The notes below the pieces were generated by a model. The model was not told the origin of the DNA. It saw only the letters and a list, made by a program, of their open reading frames with translations, and did no database searches. A stretch of DNA of 64,000 nucleotides. It comes from Patiria miniata (lineage: Eukaryota > Echinodermata > Asteroidea > Valvatida > Asterinidae). The stretch is from the NCBI RefSeq assembly GCF_015706575.1, contig NW_024037056.1, positions 1,636,109 to 1,700,108 on the forward strand, written 5' to 3'. Each line of letters opens with the position of its first letter. Position 1 is the first letter of the stretch. Shown here in pieces: positions 15,001 to 24,000 of this stretch. A program made the position numbers and the translations under genes.

Positions 15001-18000
15001 TTCATAATACTCTCGTTTATCTTGATTACCGTTTTTTTTATCGTTCTTAAAACCTTTTTTTTTTTAAGCTCATATGTAATTTTTATCGCAAGTGACTTTT
15101 GAGGCATGTCAGTTGATTTTGGAGGATGCATAGAGTCGAGTTCGAAGGCTGAACCCTGCATTGTTTATGTTCAGTTATGCATAATTGAGCCCATAATTCA
15201 AGAAATATAACGGATGATTTTGGAGGGTTGAGGCTGAATCCAATGTTTGCATGGTGGCAAATGGAGGATTTTGCAAGATTGAGGATGGTTCCTAGCCAAA
15301 AGGGCCTAGGGGGATAGGGTTAATGGATTCTTTAGGGAATAAATACAATGTAATACAATGTAATACAATGTACTAAGGTGTTATTGGATGTTAATATTCT
15401 CCTCAGATGGAGTTTACCTCCCATCTAAGGACAGCAAAGGCGTTGAAGGATTGATTCCTGCATGGAACTTGAAGGTAAAAACATTTGTAGTCATCTGTCA
15501 TTTTAGTAAAACAGAGAATCTGCCAGAGCAAAAAAAAAAATTATTGGCTTCTGAGGATATTACTACAAATTATTGAATGGCTGTTCACAAAAAGTGAATG
15601 ACTTATGCAATAGTACTTGAATACTGTGTCTGCCCACTATTACTTGCATGTGACATCATTTAATTCCAATGTTTTGTGTAGTGCCCTGGCCTCGTGGTCT
15701 GGAGCATTGAATTCGTGGTCTGCGGGTAATTCTGCAGGTTGTGGGTTCGAATCCAGCCTGGGGTTATGGTGCGTGTGCCCTTGGGCAAGGCACTTTGTCA
15801 CTCATTGCTTCTCTCCACCCAGGAGTAAATGGGTACCTGTGAGGGCAGAGATGGTTATTGTAGTTGATTTAAGCTGCTTTGCGCCGAAATGGCAACATCA
15901 AGCTGTATACTCCCCAGGGAGCTGAGATGGTATTCAAAATGTTTCATTGCACAATGATCAGGGGTAATAATAATGTAAAGTGCTTTGATCTTAGTTAAAA
16001 GCGCTATACAAGTACCTGATATGATTATTGGTAATGGACTGTTTGGGAATTGCCGAATAAGCCCCGCCTACTCTGCATAATGAGTAACAACACATTTGTG
16101 GGAGGTGTTTGTAATTGGTTGATACATTTTGGGGAGGGGCTTAACCGATTGCTCTACTTTCCATTTTTCCACAGGCTTTTCTGGAGATGTTTGTCGACGA
16201 GTCGGTGACCAACATGCGCCGGCGCTCCGTCAATGAAGATGATAACCCACCCTCGCCAATCAGCATGGATACCGGTGACTCCTTCCTGATGACCCAGCAT
16301 CACTCGGTGCCCTCCCCCATGGCGAGACTGGGCGGGGCTACGTCCAGTGGCTTTGTCCATCCCATGACCCCGCCCACTGCAATCAGCACCAGTAATCCGG
16401 CCACGCCCGCTTCGCCACATACATCTATGCTGTCACAGGTGAAACTTAGAATACATTCAAATATGATTTAGAATGGGCGGGGCTACATCTAGCTGCTTTG
16501 TCAATCAGTGACCCCGCCCACTGCAATCAGCACCAGTAATCCAGCCACTCCCGCTTCACATGTATAATGCTGTCACCGGTGAAATATAGAATATACTCAA
16601 ATATGATTTAGACTGGGCGGGGCTACATCAGGTGGCTTTGGGTTCTTAAATTTTATGAGCATCTAATGTCTAAGTTGTACTTTTTGTGTCGTCTTAACGA
16701 AGTTCTTGGAGACACTAACCAGTCCTAAATTCTGTATTACTGTAGACCTGTGGACCTGTATGTTAAAGTTTTGAAAAAATTTATAATTTCTACAATGTAT
16801 GCTTTTATGGATTTTGATGAAACTTGAATGCAGTGACCCTTGGGTTGGAAGACACAATTCTTCATCGGTTACTTAGGTCAGAGGTCATGTAAGGGTCATT
16901 AGAGGTCATTCAAATATTTTTCAAATGTTTCTTTATCTACATAATTTGATATCTATTTTAATGTAACTTGGATGGTGTGATCCTTGGGTGGGGGTTCATC
17001 ACAAATCTTCCAATATTGGAGGTCAAAGGTCATCTAGGGGTCATATGAGGCCATTTCAAAATGCACACAATTTGACTTTTTTTAAGAACACAATATATAT
17101 AGGGATCAACCGCAGAAAAAGGCGACACATGTGGTCCACGGACCACTTGTCCAAATTCTGATTTGCTCATTTCTTACAACCCTGCTAGGTACCTCAGGTC
17201 TGCAAATTCGTCCCTGCTTGTTGTGCCTAAAACTATTAAATCTTGGGGGGACCGTTCATTTTCTCATGCTGGACCTATGTTATGGAACAAACTTCCTCAA
17301 AATATTCGTGATATTGCTACTTCCCATGAGTTTAAATGTGCTCTGAAGACCCACCTATTCCAAGCAGCATTTCATAAATCATCCAGTTTGATTTCACTCT
17401 CATGTGTACTGTTTCGTATTCATGTATTTTCATTTGTGCGTACTTTTGTTCCCTGCTGTTTTTGCTGTTCATGTTCATTTGTTTTTTTCTCTGCGCCTTG
17501 AGCATCTAATCAAGATGGATTTGGCGCATTATAAATGCTCTTTATTATTATTAATACTCATAGTCTGGTTTCCTATTGGAAAAAGAGTCCGATGTCAGGT
17601 TTAGAGTTTAATATTTCACATATTTCTTTTTCCTTTAAATTTGTGTAACGACAATGTTAAAGCAGTGTGATGTGTTGAAGGCATAGAGCATCATATTATA
17701 AAGATTTGTCATAAAGTTTGGTTGATTTTTTTATGTTACAGCAATACAGCATGTCGCCCGGTGCTAGCGGATATCCCTTGGCCTCCCCTCCATCTATTCC
17801 CTCAAACATCGTCCCATCACCATCATCAACCATGCTCAATACTGCGTCTCCAGGTTAGTAGGAAACCCCTAAAGCTTGGGGCTAAATTTCTGCATCACAG
17901 TAATCTTGATAGAGATCTCAGATCATTGTTATAGTGGTGAAAAGCGTGCTCCCTTTCCAAACTGGCATTCTGGCTTTGTGTCGAGCCAAATTATTCAGAT

Positions 18001-21000
18001 AAATGAGTGGCATGGGTGGTGCAGTGCGTAAAGCGCTCCTCTCTCACCGCTGTGGCCCGGGTTCGATTCCCAGCTCAGGTCATATGTCAGTAGAGTTGTC
18101 CATTGATTCTCTCCTGTGCCACGAGGGTTTTTCTCTGGGTTCTCTGGTTTTCTTCCCTTCGCAATAATCAACTCTTTTCATCTGTGCTCCGTGGTCAGAC
18201 ATCAAGGGCCATATAGTGGCTGCCTAGGGCACCTTTACATGCCTTCGGCTTGACCACGTTGTAGCCGCGTCCTTCACAATTCAGCTTCTGCTGCGAGTAA
18301 GGATGATAAGCCCCCAAATTTTTATTTTGTTATTTATTTATTTACAATTTGATTTAAGTTCAATTTTTGAAACAGATAGGAGCAAATACACACGAAGGAT
18401 CAACTAATGTAGTCTTTACGAAATAACTCCAAATCCCAGTCAATGGAAAATTTCCTGTGTGATCCAAATTAATTTTGATCGACCTGAGTTGCTTGTAATG
18501 CGTTTGGTTTAGCTCGACTCTTGAACAACATTCTGGAGCAGTTCATAATTCTGGATGATAAATCTTCATAACTACCAACCCCCCTTTCGTTTTCTCCACA
18601 GCCCTTGCCGTTGGCTCTCCGAGCAATGTCCATCACCACGTACCATCGCCTGGATCCTTTGTGCCGACGCCATCCCCAAACATCCAGATGCATTCCCCAG
18701 CTCCAGGACCGTTCATCAGCCCTCAAAGTCAGTTTGATTTTTCTGAGACACCTAAAGGGCCAGTTAACTAGCGTCAGACTGACTGAATCACTGATTGATT
18801 GACTGACCGACTGACTAAGTGGGACAGAAAGGGGAAATATTTGGGGGAATTGTGCCTTTGATGATACAAGCATGGCATTTGGCACACAGTCAGAGTATGT
18901 CTTAAAGGGAAAATACAACATTTACAAACATCAACAAATTAAATGACCAACTTTTTACGAAATACCTTACAGGATGTTGGTAAATGACAGTCTAAAGCAT
19001 CCTGTAAAGTTATGGCACCTGGTGTGAAGTCCTTTTCAAGAAAAGTGGTATTTTGTATCAATTTCCAACAGTGGTCGGCCGACCACCGTTGGAAAAACCT
19101 AACTGTTTTCAACTACTGCTCCAAATTTACCATTTTTTTCAGTCCAAATTTTGTTTGCTATTGGTTACATGTTCTTGAACGGGTGCAGGCCAGTTAGACT
19201 GATTCCATTACCTTACAATTTTCCGGCATCTGTAAATTGATCCATTTCATCTTTAGTAAAGTCAGGGAACCAGACTACTTGAACATTTTTGTTTCTCTTG
19301 GTTTTTTAAAGTATTTTTGAACACAAAACTTCAAACATGTCAGTGTAACAATATTTGATCTGTTATACTAACCCCTCAAATAGTTCATTTCTGAAAATTA
19401 AAGTATAAGCCAATGATGTACATTCCCTTTAAGAAAGATATTTGGCTATAGCACCATCGCGGATTTGCCATTGAAAAAATATAGGTAGAATAGCAAGCAA
19501 TTTTCAATTTTTTTTGAAATGGCTGCCATTGCTTATTATTCTACCTGTATTTATTCAAAGGATAAATCTGCGAAGGCCCTATGGGCTCCGTACACAAGTA
19601 CCCTATCAACGGCCAGAAAAGGGAGGGTTGGGGGAGACCTAGACTGGTTCCTAATCCATCCACTGCGTATTTCAAATGTATCCAAAGTTATTGGGGGCGG
19701 GGACCATGGCAAGTTGAATTCAAACGCATTCGTGCGCCGATGACGCCTGACGCTCACCCGAAGATGCGGTTGCTTTACATTTTGCACAGTCAGAAAGTCG
19801 TGCGTACTTTGCGCGCGAACCAGTACAGTACAGTACGCACACGCTGTGTGTCCTGTCCACGGAGCTCTCAAAAGAGGTAAAAATGCGCCCTCTTTTGTTG
19901 GCGCACGGAGCCCATAGCCAGATGTCTTTCTCATGACGTACTCTGATTGTGTGCCAAATGCCATGCTTGTATCATCAAGCTGACTGACTAAGTTACTGAC
20001 CGACGGAATCGTTAACTGACTGAGTCACTCCCCGAGTAACTTGCTGACTGAGTCACTCCCCAATTGGCTGAGTTATTAACTGACTGAGTCACTGACTGAC
20101 TGAGTCACTAAGTGAGTAACGTGCTGGCTGACTGAGTCACTGACTAATTGGCTGAGTTATTAAGTGACTGAGTCACTGACTGACTGAGTCACAGACTGAT
20201 TGACCGACCGACTGATTGATTGACTGAGTCTCTGAGAGTGAATAACATCCTTAACTGCCACCTAACACTGAACCTAAACAACTTGACCTCGTCCGAGGTA
20301 TCACAAACGTACTCAAGTGATGCTATCATTTATCTGCATTCAACAGGTTTGTCGGAGAATGCCAACTCACCTTATCCAAGCATGGGGCTGGCCATGCCGT
20401 CCCCAGGCCAACGGAACTGGCCTGCGTCACCATCAGTTCCCGGACCCTCACCCATCAATCGTTACGGTGTCGCTCACTCGCCAGGCATGGCAGCTAGTCA
20501 CTCACCTGGAAGTAGCGGTCTAGGACAGACAACAGGTTCAGCTCCTACACAAGGTAAGGGATTCTTGCTTAAGAACCTTCACCCATTGTCGCTTACTCGT
20601 CAGGAATGGCAACTAATCACTTACTAAGAAGGAGTGCCTACACAAGGTACGGGGTTCTAGTGACCTTCAGCCATCAATCGTTACGGCGTCACTAACTCGC
20701 CAGGAGTAGCAGCTAGTCACTTACCTAGAAGTAGTGCCTACACAAGGTTAAGGGTTCTTGCGGCCTTCAGCCATCAATCGTTATGGTGTCGCTTACTCGT
20801 GATGAATGGCAGCTAGTAACTTACCTAGAAGTAGTGCCTTCACAAGGTTAAGGGTTCTTGCGGCCTTCAGCCATCAATCGTTACGGTGTCGCTCACTCGT
20901 GGTGAATGGCAGCTAGTCACTTACCTAGAAGTAGTGCCTACACATGGTAAGGGGTTCTTGTGGCCTTCAGCCATCAACTGTTACGGCGTCGCTCACTCGC

Positions 21001-24000
21001 CAGGAAAAGCAGCCAGTAAGTCGCCTGGAAATAGCAGTGTATGGCCTCAAACATGACCACTGAGTGCATAGAGTATATGATTGAACAAGGACTGAATTAT
21101 TTCATTTACAGCTCCGATGCCAATGCGGCCGGCCCGACACCTGCCGTCCCGTTCCCCCGTGGCTTCCATCCCCACCGCCCTGTCCTGTGAAGCAATCACC
21201 AAGCTCTTCACTCCGGCTCCCACGCCCGGGGTGCCCGGTGGTCCCTCCGCCAGCCTCTGCTGTCCCATGGAACGCTTCCTGGGATCCATTTACTGCAAGA
21301 GATACCTGCACAGGGTACTGCAAATTGTAGACGGGGTGAGTTTGTACTTTTTTATAAGTTAATATTTATGCTCATTGGTGGAGAGAGGCAATTGTAGTAA
21401 AGTGTCTTGCCCAAGAACACAAACAACATGCATGGAACACTTCCTGGGATCCACTTACTGTAAGAGACGCGCACAGGGTTCTGCAAATTGTGGACAGGGG
21501 TTAGTTTGTACTTATTTATATTTACAAGTTACTATTTATGCTCATTGGTGGAGAGGGGCAATTGTAGTAAAGTGTCTTGCCCAAGAACACAAACACCATG
21601 CATGAACACTTCCTGGGATCAATTTACTGCAAGAGATATCTGTAAAAAAACTTGCAAATTACAGACAGGGTTAGTAATTCTTAGTTGTTTACACTCATTG
21701 GCTGAGAGAGGCAATTGTAGTAAAGTGTCTTGCCCAAGAACACAAACACCATGCATGTTCTTGTCAGGGTTCGAACCCACGCACCATTACACATTGGAAT
21801 CTCTAATTGTTAGACCACAGCCCCCTCTCTATTCTCGTACCTCTGGCGTTCTTTGTTCATTGTTTCTCTCCATTCCTCGCTTTTATTGATTCCAGTTTTG
21901 TTTTTCATTACACTAATACAAAGAAATATAAAAAATATAAATTGTAAGTGTAAGGAAAACAATTCTAACTGTCCTAGCTTTAGACAAACTAGTTCATCTC
22001 ATCCTTGTTGGATCTCTTCCAATCATTGTTTTTTTTTTTCTTACAAACTGATATTTTTATTTGTCCTCGCAGATTCAAGAGGTTCCATCGAATGAGCCGG
22101 GCACGCTACACTTCCGGGCAGAGTCGTTGCAATATTGGGTGTCGCTCAACCCCAGCACCATGCAGACTCTACATCTGGTGGTTAAACCGAATCAAGGTCA
22201 GTCAATGATCTGAAAACTTAACAGTCATCTCGCCTCAGTCTAGTACACTGCTGCAAACCTGTCTTGAAGACAGACATTTGGCTGAAAGTATTTTAGGGCT
22301 TCGAATTTTACACATTCATGAGCAAAAGTGTGATGTCATTTCAGGCAGAAACCTCTATGTTACAGCTATTTCAGTACCAAAAGTTGCCAGGATTTTGGAT
22401 ATTTTGCTGTCATAAATTTTCTTTTCTTCGGTGATTTCGTTGTATCAGTACATGGCAGTAAGCCAATGAGTAAACTTTTTCTCACAAATGTTTTCAATGA
22501 GCAAATGTTTGGGTTCACAATTTGAACAGAAAACCCCTAAACTGAACAGTCTTTTTTTGTTTTGAAATGACATCATGGAAGAAGTTGTCCAGAAAAGTAT
22601 GGATCATTTTTTAAAATGTTTTTAAAGAAGTGCACTTTTGAATATAATTAACCAAAAAGGGATGTCAAATAGTTTTCATACATTTAAGAGGAGCAGGAAG
22701 TTGCACAAAATGTGTTCCTCAGAAAAATTCATTTCATGGACCCTTCAGGGAGTCCTTTCTCAGAACAGACCAAAAGAAAAAGACATCTCTTCCTTTGAAT
22801 GAATGCGACCTCATTTGAATGCTCATTTTAATATCATTGATTACTCAGATATGACTGATCGTTGGAACCTGGACGAAATACAAGTATTTGAGCGATATTT
22901 TGAAAGCAAGGTGAGTCTCGTTGTCAGTGCTTGCTTGGTCAATAACAGCTATTGTGGTAAAATGGGTTGCTCATGGACACCAAGCATCATCCAAGAGATT
23001 TCTACCTCGTGTGTCTGTCCCTTTTACATGTCATTTTGCTTGATTTAACGCAGTGATCCACATGTGGATATTCCTGCATTTGATGACTTGCAGTCAAGTC
23101 ATAAGTCCATCGCAAGTCAACTCAGTCCCAAATCAAATCCCAAACTGTAAAACTGAGCTGTTAAATAGGCATTCAGTTGTGATAGTTCATCCTCTGTTAC
23201 TTATGAATGGACTTTGTGATTCACTGCAACACCGGTTGTAAAAGATCATAAAACTTTTGTAAATTTTTCTTTGGATCAGGTTGTTTGCCCGCCCTACAAG
23301 CTGCACGCCATTCTCGCGTTTCTGCGCGCTCTGAGCGCCCCTACGCGCATCCTGAAGGACCTGGTGCAGTTGATGCGGCTGGAGTTGTTGCCGGACCGGA
23401 CTCTCAAGTGGACCATTCAGTGGTGCCTGACTGTTCCGCCGCCCGACGTGTTTGGATTCGCCGCGCCGGGCACAGCGGCCCTGGCCATCAAAAGCAAGAT
23501 GCTGTTTTTCGTGAGTGCACATTTGTTCTTGGAGTTTTTCGCTCACAAGGGGATTTTTGTTTATAACAGTAAGACATTGCTATTAACCAGATTGCGTTGG
23601 AGGACGTGATAACATGCACTGGCTGTTTTTATACACAGGCACGGCTGACGGGTTAAGATGTCAAGATTGCCTGGACTCGCCTCCGGGTGACGTCTAAACA
23701 CGCTAATCCCTCGTGCCTTTTGTATGCACACACAAGGTCTGTGGAGGCGGACAGTGTGTTGATCTTGAAGTGGCCGTTGTGCACGGCCTATTGTACAATA
23801 TAATGCACACCCCGGAATGCCGAAACATATGAGGTTTCGGCAAGAAATATCGTACAAATACTGTTGAAATTTCTCTTGCGAATCAGTATTTGTGGCATTT
23901 GGCTGTATATTAGAAGTTGGCTTGAAAATGCGAAAATCGAAATTTTCGGCGAAAATAATGCCGGTGAAGTGGTCAAGTGGTCTCGTACATGACTTCCACT

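Noticed and set aside
18469-18921. 150-residue minus-strand frame
   Set aside because: Antisense to MED14 exon 18602-18727 and the GACT patch; it mirrors the coding exon.
19551-19964. 137-residue minus-strand frame
   Set aside because: Lies across the family E repeat and its flanks; GC-rich composition keeps several frames open.
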